Assembly (NCBI RefSeq): GCF_002846365.1
Contig: NZ_PJMW01000002.1
Span: forward strand, 1,240,001-1,304,000
DNA: 64,000 nt
From: Nocardia fluminea
GTDB lineage: Bacteria; Actinomycetota; Actinomycetes; Mycobacteriales; Mycobacteriaceae
Direction of reading: 5' to 3'
The stretch's first letter is position 1. Each line of letters starts with the position of its first letter. A program made the position numbers and the translations under genes. Positions 9,717-19,908 of this stretch are shown here, piece after piece. Below the pieces are notes generated by a model. It did not search any database. It was not told the origin of the DNA and saw only the letters and a list, made by a program, of their open reading frames with translations.

Positions 9717-10366
9717 TTGCGCAGGATCAGGTCCAGCGCCTCTGCTCGCGAGGCGGAGTCGGTTTGCAGCTGACCGCGCACCGCCGAGGTCGTGGTGCTG
9801 GCGCCGGGCTTACGGATTCCCCGCATGGCCATGCACAGGTGCTCGGCCTCGATCACCACGATCGCCCCGCGCGGATCGAGCCTGCGCATCACCGCGTCGG
9901 CGATCTGGCTGGTCAGCCGCTCCTGCACCTGTGGGCGCTTGGCGTACAGATCCACGACGCGGGCGAGCTTCGACAATCCGGTCACTCGGCCGTGCGAGCC
10001 GGGAATGTAGCCGACGTGCGCCACCCCGTGGAAGGAGACCAGGTGGTGCTCACAGGTCGAGAACATCGGGATGTCGCGGACCAGCACGAGTTCCTGGTGG
10101 CCCTCGTCGAACGTGGTCGCCAGCACCGCGTCGGGCTCGGTGTAGAGCCCGGCGAACATCTCCCGGTAGGCACGCGCCACTCGGGCGGGCGTGTCGAGCA
10201 GGCCGGGACGGTCGGGATCCTCACCGACCGCGATCAGCAGCTCACGCACCGCGTTCTCGGCACGCACCTGATCGAACGGCATCCCGGTCGCCAGCGCCGT
10301 CAGCACCGATGGACTGGTCGCGCCCAGCTCGCCTGCCGGATCGAGCTCCTGCTTGTTGGCCGACAA
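9713..10366 (-). CDS. folE: GTP cyclohydrolase I
   Basis: A 217-residue enzyme that opens GTP to dihydroneopterin triphosphate, the first step of folate synthesis. Zinc-site and active-site motifs: [35 protein letters not shown] and [16 protein letters not shown]. The start is not certain. I chose a TTG at 10366 because GGAGG lies 10 bases upstream and the resulting N-terminus ([15 protein letters not shown]) is short. An in-frame ATG at 10408 would give 231 residues. Followed by folP with overlapping ends. Confidence 0.95.
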   Translation of the reverse strand: MSANKQELDPAGELGATSPSVLTALATGMPFDQVRAENAVRELLIAVGEDPDRPGLLDTPARVARAYREMFAGLYTEPDAVLATTFDEGHQELVLVRDIPMFSTCEHHLVSFHGVAHVGYIPGSHGRVTGLSKLARVVDLYAKRPQVQERLTSQIADAVMRRLDPRGAIVVIEAEHLCMAMRGIRKPGASTTTSAVRGQLQTDSASRAEALDLILRK

Positions 10367-10475
10367 CTTCTCCGCACCTCCGTGATATTTGCGGCTGGCG
10401 CCGAGCATTTCCGAAAACCAGTGCCGAACACCGAAGTTATCCGGCGTTCGACAGTCGAGCGTAGTTGGCCACCGG

Positions 10476-12845
<2,370 letters not shown>

Positions 12846-13048
12846 AGAGCGTCGGCCGGACGGCCCAGTCCTTTCCGGTTATTACTCCGGGTGTGCTTGC
12901 GAAGCGTCGAGATCGGCGGGTTTCGGATGCGGACATGCCACGTTACCGCGTACGGTCTAGTTCGATACATCGCGCAGTTCGGCTGCTGGTGCAGTTGCAC
13001 TGGTAAACGGCCGGAGAACGCAAGAGGTTCCCGAACGCTCCGACCGGG

Positions 13049-13067
13049 TTGTGGCAAGTGGCCACAA
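13049..13067. promoter_or_regulatory. Palindrome in the ftsH / 13,121 gene divergent region
   Basis: TTGTGGC and GCCACAA form 7-bp arms around a 5-base spacer. The site sits about 200 bp upstream of ftsH and 54 bp upstream of the divergent gene at 13121, a sensible place for an operator. The binding protein is unknown. The rest of the 275-bp region (12846-13120) shows no gene. Confidence 0.4.
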
Positions 13068-13120
13068 TCATGTCATGCCCGCCTTATCGTGGGCGACGAC
13101 ACAACTACAGCGCAGGGGGT

Positions 13121-14056
13121 ATGGACATCGTCGAGCTACGAACACCCACAGCGATTCTGCGCCACGGCGGTGGACGGCTCGTCGTCCTCCGGCCGGGTAC
13201 CGACGGCGAACGTGTTCTCGACGTTCCCATTGCCGATCTGCTCAAGGTGCGCCTCAATCGGCGCGCCGACGAGGCAGTGGTGATCGAGATCTATCTCCGT
13301 TATCCCACCGCGGTCCTCACCGGGGTGCCCGCCGACCGCACGCCCCTTCCGGTGCTCATCGCCGAGCACGACGTGCCCGCCGCCCTCGGCATCGTCGACC
13401 GGATCAACGACCAGATCATGGCGACCCAGCGCATCGACGTGGCCGCGCCGGATCTCACCCCGCCGGCCCCCGAGTGGGGCAAGTCCGGTCCCACCCGTGC
13501 CGATGTGGAGCGCGCCGTGCGCCGGATGGCGCCGCGCAAGGACGCGCGTTCGGCCGTCACCGCCCTGAACCGGTACGTCACGCCCGACGAGTACGTGCTG
13601 GAGACGGCCATCGCCGTAGCCGCCCCGCCGGCCGGTTCGGGCACCGGGCTGCTCGTCGCGACCACCTCCCGCGTGCTGTTCATCTCGATCGGCACCGGCG
13701 AACGCTATGCCTTCGAATTGTCCGTGGCCGCGATTCTCGGCGCCCGCACCGTCGAAGGCGCGCGCTCGGCGCCGGGCGAGGTCGATACGCGCCACGGCGG
13801 ATCGGGCATCGATATCAACGACGGCAATCGCACGCTGCATTTCGCGGGCGTGGATCGCGCCGACACCGAGCGGGTCACCTGCGCGGTGAATTTCGCCATC
13901 CGCAGGCAGGCCGCCGACGGTGCCGCAGGCCCCGCCGACCCCGGCGTGAATCAGCTCTACGCGGAATGGGAATTACTGGTCGAGCGGCATTCGCTCGGCA
14001 TGGTCGACGACACGCAATTCCAGCGCTACGGCCGCGGGATCCTGCGCAGCCTGTAG
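13121..14056 (+). CDS. Conserved hypothetical protein with PH-like regions and SHOCT-like tail
   Basis: A 311-residue protein starting at ATG 13121 after AGGGGGT. The N-terminal ~100 residues (IVELRTPTAILRHGGGRLVVLRP) and a middle region with VLFISIGTGERYAFELSVAAI look like beta-rich, PH-like folds. The last ~35 residues (NQLYAEWELLVERHSLGMVDD then a short helix) resemble a SHOCT-type C-terminal segment. No catalytic motif is seen. It is divergent from ftsH. I do not recognise a named family. Confidence 0.7.
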   Translation: MDIVELRTPTAILRHGGGRLVVLRPGTDGERVLDVPIADLLKVRLNRRADEAVVIEIYLRYPTAVLTGVPADRTPLPVLIAEHDVPAALGIVDRINDQIMATQRIDVAAPDLTPPAPEWGKSGPTRADVERAVRRMAPRKDARSAVTALNRYVTPDEYVLETAIAVAAPPAGSGTGLLVATTSRVLFISIGTGERYAFELSVAAILGARTVEGARSAPGEVDTRHGGSGIDINDGNRTLHFAGVDRADTERVTCAVNFAIRRQAADGAAGPADPGVNQLYAEWELLVERHSLGMVDDTQFQRYGRGILRSL

Positions 14057-14076
14057 TACCGGTGGCCGGACCGAAC

Positions 14077-14934
14077 TCAGTTCGGTTCGGCCGCTTCGGT
14101 TTCCGCCTTCTGCTCGGGCTCGTTGAGTTCGATCCGGCGCCACGGGCTGGTGGGGCGGGTCCACAGTCGCACCAGTTCCATCCGCCGGTCGACGCCACCG
14201 TTCTTCAGTTCGGCGAGATCCTCGGTGGCCTGCCAGTAGGTCCAGCCGGTGAGGTAGGCGTCGCCGAACTGGCGCCAGTTGCGGTAGCGGCGCTGGGCCG
14301 GGACCAGCGCGCGCATGCAGTACTCCCACGCCACGTCGGCGTCGATATAGCCCGCGGTGAACGCCATGCGGGCCACCGCGACGACGCGGGCCAGGTCCCA
14401 GGCGTGGATGTCGTTGGGTAGTGGGCGCGATAGGTGGTCGGTGAAACCGATCTTGATGGCCTGCGCCCAGATGTCGTAGTCGCGGACCAGCGCCTCGGGG
14501 TTGTCCATCCCCCGAAACGAACCGACCTGCCGCAGGAACGCGCGCTGCTTGTCGGCCCGTTCCCCGAAACGGTCGCGCTCGCTGGCATTGACCGAGGCCA
14601 TCACCAGCGGATGCACCAGCGAGTACAAGGGCGCGTGCATGCCTTCGAGCAGTTGCTCCATCGAGGCGCGGGCTTCGGTGCCGTCGGTGATGCCCCAGGC
14701 ACCGGTGAGGGTGTCGATGGCGAGTTCGCGGCGGTCGCCGAGCGGGTGCTCGCGCTCGGGGCCGAGCAGCATCGCGTCGTGGAAGGCGTCCCAGCGCGTG
14801 GAATAGAAGGCACCGAGGGCGAGCGCGCGCAGTTCGTCATCGCTCACACCCGCACCCGACCAGTGATCTTCTTCGCGCTCATCCAGTTCCGGGTAGGGAA
14901 AGGTGGTCAGCGCTGGTACTCCCCTGGCAGCCAT
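14077..14934 (-). CDS. DUF1266 domain protein
   Basis: A 285-residue soluble protein. The C-terminal half carries the Trp- and Arg-rich pattern of DUF1266: AWDLARVVAVARMAFTAGYI, AWEYCMRAL, FGDAYLTGWTYWQA. The N-terminal part has LALGAFYSTRWDAFHDAML. No enzyme motif is visible. It converges with the 13,121 gene, with 20 bp between stops. Function unknown. Confidence 0.82.
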   Translation of the reverse strand: MAARGVPALTTFPYPELDEREEDHWSGAGVSDDELRALALGAFYSTRWDAFHDAMLLGPEREHPLGDRRELAIDTLTGAWGITDGTEARASMEQLLEGMHAPLYSLVHPLVMASVNASERDRFGERADKQRAFLRQVGSFRGMDNPEALVRDYDIWAQAIKIGFTDHLSRPLPNDIHAWDLARVVAVARMAFTAGYIDADVAWEYCMRALVPAQRRYRNWRQFGDAYLTGWTYWQATEDLAELKNGGVDRRMELVRLWTRPTSPWRRIELNEPEQKAETEAAEPN

Positions 14935-14950
14935 GCGGCCGAGTCTAGTG

Positions 14951-14968
14951 CCGTGATCGCGATCACGG
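14951..14968. promoter_or_regulatory. Perfect 18-bp palindrome with CRP/GlxR-like core
   Basis: CCGTGATCGCGATCACGG is fully self-complementary and contains GTGA-N6-TCAC, the core of the cAMP receptor protein site of Mycobacteriales. It lies 17 bp upstream of the DUF1266 start and 92 bp upstream of DUF2277, so it could serve either. A second weaker inverted repeat (AATCTC / GAGATT, 14979-15001) follows. Confidence 0.5.
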
Positions 14969-15059
14969 GGGGCGTGCGAATCTCACGTGTATCACGAGAT
15001 TTTCAGATCCCCTTATTCTTCGCCTGTCGTGTCATGCCTCACAGGTCTATGGTTCTGTC

Positions 15060-15332
15060 ATGTGTAGAAATATCACCGTCTTGCGTGGTCTGGAGCCTGC
15101 CGCCACCGAGCAGGAGATCTACGCTGCCGCCTTGCAATATGTGCGCAAAGTCGGCGGCATCTCCGGCCTGAGCAGCGCCACCAAACCCGCGGTCGACAAA
15201 GCTGTCGCGGCCATCGCCGCCGCCACCACCGCGTTGCTGGCGGAGCTTCCCGATCGCCGGGTCCCACCGCCCACCGAGCCGCCGCTGCGGCGGATCGCGG
15301 CGCGTGAGAACGAGGTCAGCGAGACGCCGTAG
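15060..15332 (+). CDS. DUF2277 domain protein
   Basis: A 90-residue protein with the family signature MCRNITVLRGLEPAATEQEI at its start and the helical segment ALQYVRKVGGISGLSSAT. The family is common in actinobacteria and cyanobacteria and has no known function. The ATG coincides with the signature Met. It is divergent from DUF1266. Confidence 0.9.
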   Translation: MCRNITVLRGLEPAATEQEIYAAALQYVRKVGGISGLSSATKPAVDKAVAAIAAATTALLAELPDRRVPPPTEPPLRRIAARENEVSETP

Positions 15333-15449
15333 GAATCAGCTCTTTCGAAAATTGCAACGTGTTCTAATTATCTGAGCAGGCCTGTCGGCGTGGGCCGCGC
15401 GGCGATAGCCGGTGAACCGAATACAGCAGACGCACGAGGAGAACGACCA

Positions 15450-16997
15450 GTGAGCGAACTCGACAAAGACGTCGCGGTGATCGAAGTACACAGTCCGGCC
15501 TCGGGCGATCTCGTCGGTACGGTGCCCGTCACCACGCCCGACGACGTGGCGGCCGCGGTTCGCGAACTGCGCCTCTACCAGCCCGAATGGGAAGCCATCG
15601 GGCCGGCGGGGCGCAAGCAGTGGCTGCTGAAGATGCAGGACTGGCTGATCGACAACACCGAGCATTTGGCCGCGGTGCTGCAATCGGAGACCGCCAAGCC
15701 GCGCGTCGACGCGATCATCGATCCCGCGTTCGCGGTCGACATCCTCGGTTATTACGCGCGCCGGGCGGGCAAGTTCCTCGCCGACGAGCACCCGTCCCCG
15801 CACAGCCCGCTCGCGCGGGTGAAGACCCTGACCGTGGCCTATCGCCCCTACCCCGTGGTGGGGGTGATCACGCCGTGGAACTTCCCGCTCGCGATGCCCG
15901 CGATCGACGTGTTCCCCGCGCTGGCGGCCGGCGCCGCGGTGATCCTCAAGCCGTCGGAGGTGACGCCGCTGTCCGCGGTGGAGCTGGCGCGCGGCTGGGC
16001 CGAGATCGGTGCGCCGCCGGTGTTCAAGGTGGTCACCGGCGCGGGCGCGACCGGCGCGGCCGTGGTCGAGAACGCCGACTACATCCAGTTCACCGGTTCC
16101 ACCGCGACCGGCCGCAAGATCGCGGCCGCCTGCGTGGAACGGATGGTGCCCTACAGCCTCGAGCTCGGCGGTAAGGACCCGGCGATCGTGCTCGCCGACG
16201 CGGACGTGGACCGCGCCGCACACGGCATCGCCTTCGGCGGCATGTTCAACGCCGGCCAGGTGTGCATCTCCGTCGAGCGGGTCTACGTCGAGGCGCCGGT
16301 CTACGACGAGTTCGTCACCAAGCTGACCGCGGCGGTCGCCGCCTTGCGCCAGGGCGCCGACGATCGCGAGTCGAAGAACGACGTGGGCGCGCTGGCGAAC
16401 GAGAACCAGGCACTGATCGTGCAGCGCCACGTCGACGAGGCGGTGGCCGCGGGCGCCAGGGTGACCACCGGCGGCAAGCGCACCGGCGTCGGCACGTTCT
16501 TCGAGCCGACCGTGCTGGTGGATGTGGATCATTCGATGTCGTGCGTCGCCGAGGAGACCTTCGGCCCGACGCTGCCGGTGATGAAGGTGGCCGACGAGGC
16601 CGAGGCGATCCGGATGGCCAACGACTCGATCTACGGGCTGTCGGCGTCGGTGTGGACCGGCGACAAGGCACGCGGCGAACGCGTGGCACGGCAGTTGAAC
16701 ACGGGCGCGGTGAACATCAACGACGTGTTCTCGAACCTGTTCAATCCGGCGATGCCGATGGGCGGCTGGGGTCTGTCCGGCGTCGGCGCGCGCTGGGGCG
16801 GCGCGTCGGGCCTGCGGAAATATTGTCGCGCGCAGGCGATGACGAAGCCGAAGCTGCCGACCATGGGCAAGGAATTGTTCTGGTACCCCTACGACATGAA
16901 CAAGCTGGTCTTCGCCGTCGCGGCGATGCGGGCGGCCGGTGCGCGCGGAATGCGCCGAATCGACCTGCCGACGGTGCTGCGCCTCAAGAAGCGCTAG
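15450..16997 (+). CDS. Aldehyde dehydrogenase family protein
   Basis: A 515-residue NAD(P)-dependent aldehyde dehydrogenase. GTG start at 15450 with GAGGAG upstream. Motifs: VITPWNFPLAMPAID (cofactor-site Asn region), SLELGGKDPAIV (general base Glu), AGQVCISVERVY (catalytic Cys) and EETFGPTLPVMKV. The family resemblance is to broad-range and succinate-semialdehyde dehydrogenases. The substrate cannot be read from the sequence, and neighbours do not help. Confidence 0.93.
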   Translation: MSELDKDVAVIEVHSPASGDLVGTVPVTTPDDVAAAVRELRLYQPEWEAIGPAGRKQWLLKMQDWLIDNTEHLAAVLQSETAKPRVDAIIDPAFAVDILGYYARRAGKFLADEHPSPHSPLARVKTLTVAYRPYPVVGVITPWNFPLAMPAIDVFPALAAGAAVILKPSEVTPLSAVELARGWAEIGAPPVFKVVTGAGATGAAVVENADYIQFTGSTATGRKIAAACVERMVPYSLELGGKDPAIVLADADVDRAAHGIAFGGMFNAGQVCISVERVYVEAPVYDEFVTKLTAAVAALRQGADDRESKNDVGALANENQALIVQRHVDEAVAAGARVTTGGKRTGVGTFFEPTVLVDVDHSMSCVAEETFGPTLPVMKVADEAEAIRMANDSIYGLSASVWTGDKARGERVARQLNTGAVNINDVFSNLFNPAMPMGGWGLSGVGARWGGASGLRKYCRAQAMTKPKLPTMGKELFWYPYDMNKLVFAVAAMRAAGARGMRRIDLPTVLRLKKR

Positions 16998-17001
16998 CGG
17001 C

Positions 17002-17042
17002 CGAATCCGGCTGCGACTCGCGTTGGCGCGCAGCCGGATTCG
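17002..17042 (+). terminator. Long hairpin terminator after the aldehyde dehydrogenase
   Basis: CGAATCCGGCTGCG (17002-17015) and its exact complement (17029-17042) form a 14-bp stem with a 13-base loop, starting 5 bp after the stop codon. No U-tract follows, as is common for actinobacterial terminators. Confidence 0.8.
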
Positions 17043-17059
17043 CCACTCCGAAACTTCTT

Positions 17060-17075
17060 TGTGATCAACATCACT
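17060..17075. promoter_or_regulatory. CRP/GlxR-like site
   Basis: TGTGATCAACATCACT matches TGTGA-N6-TCAC, the mycobacterial CRP consensus, in all conserved half-site bases except the last A. It lies in the 389-bp gap between aldehyde dehydrogenase and LysR genes, about 310 bp before the LysR start. Further along the gap TGGCAGATTGCCA (about 17227-17239) is a LysR-type inverted repeat. The gap shows no credible gene. Confidence 0.45.
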
Positions 17076-17386
17076 CCGCCGACCCTCCAGGTCGTGGTCG
17101 CCGTGGTCAGCGGCACCTTTCGGCGCGCGCGCCCGCCACGCGGCGCGGCCCACATCCCGGCAGGTGATGTGAACGCCGACGCATTTTCGCTGGTCAGCCG
17201 CCCAGATCTGACATCGATCCACTCGTTGGCAGATTGCCACTGACAATAGACAATCCAATGGTGCAGCTCACCATGTCAGGCCATATGCTGTGCGATACCA
17301 ACCTGGTGACTGTTTTGATCCACTTCCGCGAACTTCCTTGCCCGTTTTGGCTGGATTTTCCCGACCGATTCTGATAGCAAGGTGCT

Positions 17387-18283
17387 ATGGACCCGCATTT
17401 GCGCGATCTGCGGTATTTCGTCGCCGTCGCTGAGGAACTGCATTTCACGAACGCCGCTCAGCGGCTGCATATCGCTCAGCCGACGTTGTCACGCCAGATC
17501 CGCCAGCTCGAACGCCAGCTCGACGTGGTCCTGTTCGACCGCAACCAGCGCAGTGTCGCCCTCACCGTCGCCGGTAAGGAACTGCTCGAAGGCGCACGCA
17601 AGATCCTCGAGCTCTGGGAGGTGACCAACGTGTCCCTCCAGGAAGCAGGCGAGGTACTGCGCGTCGGTATCCAGTCCGCGCTCGGCCGGGGTCTGCTCAA
17701 CGACCTCGAGAGCGCGAGCGGGCACCGCCTCGCCCTGCACGCCGCGTCGTGGAACGACCCGTCCAGTGGCCTGGCCGGTCGACAGGCCGACCTGTCGCTG
17801 GTCTGGCTGCCGTTGCCCGACCCCAACCGTTACCGCTGGCAGGTGCTGCGCACCGAGCCGCGCTGGGTGCTGCTGCCCGAGTCGCATCCGCTGGCCGAGC
17901 AGGAGAGCATCGAGTTCACCGATCTGCTCGACGAACCCTTCGTGGCCCTGCCCACCGAGGCGGGTGCGGTCCGCGACTTCTGGCTCGGCAACGACGCGCG
18001 TGGCGGCAAGGCGGCCAAGATCGGCGCCGAAGCGGCCACCCCCGAGGACAAGCTGGAGGCCGTGAGCCTCGGCCTCGGCGTGTGCCTGCTGGCCGAGAAC
18101 AACGTGCCGATGTACCGCTGGCCCGGGCTGACCGCGCGTCCGGTCGCCGGTCTCACTCCGTGCGAGCTGGCAGTGGCGTGGCGGGCCGACGACACGCGCC
18201 CGACCATTCTGGAATTCGCCGGTCGCGCCGTCGACGGGGGCTTCTCCGAGCCCACACCGCAGCCGCAGCCGATCGCGGTCTGA
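17387..18283 (+). CDS. LysR-family transcriptional regulator
   Basis: A 298-residue LTTR. N-terminal winged HTH: LRYFVAVAEELHFTNAAQRLHIAQPTLSRQIRQLE (residues 8-42). The rest is the periplasmic-binding-like effector domain, with VGIQSALGRGLL and LGLGVCLLAENNV. The target is unknown; it is convergent with the amidase gene and downstream of a terminator, so autoregulation from the long upstream gap is likely. Confidence 0.94.
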   Translation: MDPHLRDLRYFVAVAEELHFTNAAQRLHIAQPTLSRQIRQLERQLDVVLFDRNQRSVALTVAGKELLEGARKILELWEVTNVSLQEAGEVLRVGIQSALGRGLLNDLESASGHRLALHAASWNDPSSGLAGRQADLSLVWLPLPDPNRYRWQVLRTEPRWVLLPESHPLAEQESIEFTDLLDEPFVALPTEAGAVRDFWLGNDARGGKAAKIGAEAATPEDKLEAVSLGLGVCLLAENNVPMYRWPGLTARPVAGLTPCELAVAWRADDTRPTILEFAGRAVDGGFSEPTPQPQPIAV

Positions 18284-18335
18284 GAGGCGCGGGCGCGTCA
18301 GCCGCGCATCGCCGCAGCGAAGGCGGAGGTTGCGC

Positions 18336-19757
18336 CTAGTTCGACAGTTCCAGTTGGGCGGCGAGACCGAGCAAGGTGGCCTCGCTGCCCGGTGGGCCGA
18401 TCAGTTGCGCGGCCAACGGGGTGTGGGCCTCGGGATGGATGCCCATCGGCAGTGACGCCGCGGGCCAGCCGAGCAGATTCCACAGTCCGGTGAACGGCGC
18501 GTAGCGCACCGAGGACACGACATTCGCGAACCACCCGCGACCGCTCCACTGCCTCGCCTTGGGCGGTGGCGCGGCGAGCGTCGGGGTGATCACCACGTCG
18601 AAGTCCTCGAAGAACTCGAGCAGTCTGGCTTCGGTCCGGTCGATCTGACTGGGACGGACCAGGCCGAGCCGCCGGATCACCCGGCCGATCGCCAGATGAC
18701 GTTTCGTGCGTTGCTGGAGCAGTTCGGGGTCGGCGAGTGCGTCGGCGTCGGCCAGACCCGCGCTCGGCCAGCGCAGCAGCATCAACAGCGCCGCGTCGCC
18801 GTAGGGCAGCTCCACCGGTTGCACCTCGTGCCCGGCCACTGCCGCGCGCGCACCCGCGGTGCGCGCCGCCGCCGTCCAATGCCGATCCATTCGGACCACC
18901 CGCGACGGCGGAGCCACGGCCAGTCCGATGCGTAGTCGCTGCGGCTTGCGTAGTTCGGCCAGGTCGGAACGACCCGCCAGCACCGACAGCGCCAGCGCCG
19001 CGTCCGACACCGTGGTCGCCAGGACGCCGTTCTCGGCCAGCCCCGCCCAGGAGTCGGCGCCGATCTGTGCGGGCACCACATGTCTGCCCGGCTTGATCCC
19101 GAAGACCCCGCACGCCGCGGCGGGCACCCGGATCGAGCCGAGGCCGTCGTTGCCGTGCGCGATCGGCACGAGTCCGGCGGCCACCGCGGCGGCGGCGCCG
19201 CCCGAGGAACCACCCGTCGACCGGCCGACATCGCGCGGATTGCGGGTGACGCAGCCCGGGGAGTCGGTACTCGCCCACAAGCCGAGTTCGGGCATCGCCG
19301 TCAACCCCACGACGATCGCGCCCGCGGCGCGCAGCCTGGCCACCACCGGGTGATCGGCACTCGCCGGTTCGGTGGAAGTGGCCGCCGAACCCGCCAGGGT
19401 CGACTCACCCGTCACCGCGATGTTCTGTTTCACGGCCACCGGCACACCGGCGAGCGGCAGTTCGTCGAGGTCTTGTCTGGCGGCCAGTTCTCGCGCTTCG
19501 GCTCTGGCCCGCTCGGCGCGCACCACCGTGAACGCGTTGATCTTGCGATTCTCCGAGGCGATGCGGGCCAGCGCGTCGGCGGTGACATCGGCAGGGGTGA
19601 TGGTGCCCGCGCGAACGCGGGCAGCCAGTGCCGCTGCGGGGCCGCCGATGGGGTATTCGTCGGCGGGCGGGCGGGACGAGTCCATCGTCACCTCAGCGTC
19701 CGTTACGCCGTCGTCGTCGACGGACTCCCATGCTACCGCTGTGAGGTCTTCGTTCAT
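18336..19757 (-). CDS. Amidase signature family protein
   Basis: A 473-residue amidase (start at MNEDLTAV chosen; the family core begins near IGGPAAALAARVRAG). The Ser-cisSer-Lys triad is visible: Lys in VAVKQNIAV, Ser-rich GRSTGGSSGGAAAAVAAG, and nucleophile Ser in LGSIRVPAAACGVFGIKPGR. It hydrolyses an amide bond. Lack of gatB/gatC neighbours makes it a catabolic amidase rather than GatA. The C-terminus is conserved (HTPLAAQLIGPPGSEATLLGLA). Divergent from the first kinase gene. Confidence 0.92.
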   Translation of the reverse strand: MNEDLTAVAWESVDDDGVTDAEVTMDSSRPPADEYPIGGPAAALAARVRAGTITPADVTADALARIASENRKINAFTVVRAERARAEARELAARQDLDELPLAGVPVAVKQNIAVTGESTLAGSAATSTEPASADHPVVARLRAAGAIVVGLTAMPELGLWASTDSPGCVTRNPRDVGRSTGGSSGGAAAAVAAGLVPIAHGNDGLGSIRVPAAACGVFGIKPGRHVVPAQIGADSWAGLAENGVLATTVSDAALALSVLAGRSDLAELRKPQRLRIGLAVAPPSRVVRMDRHWTAAARTAGARAAVAGHEVQPVELPYGDAALLMLLRWPSAGLADADALADPELLQQRTKRHLAIGRVIRRLGLVRPSQIDRTEARLLEFFEDFDVVITPTLAAPPPKARQWSGRGWFANVVSSVRYAPFTGLWNLLGWPAASLPMGIHPEAHTPLAAQLIGPPGSEATLLGLAAQLELSN

Positions 19758-19908
19758 CTGCGGATTCGCCCCCGTCGCATGGTCGTCGAAATTCGGGTGA
19801 TCAGCTCTAGAGGCGCAAGTTATCATTTCAAGTACAGCTCTCCGGCGATGGCGGCGGGTGTGGCGGAATGAATTTCGCACCGATCCGCGCGAACCCTTAG
19901 GTCGGTTG

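Noticed and set aside
17061..17243. 60-codon frame in the aldehyde dehydrogenase-LysR gap
   Set aside because: Overlaps the CRP-like palindrome, has no ribosome site and a poor composition.
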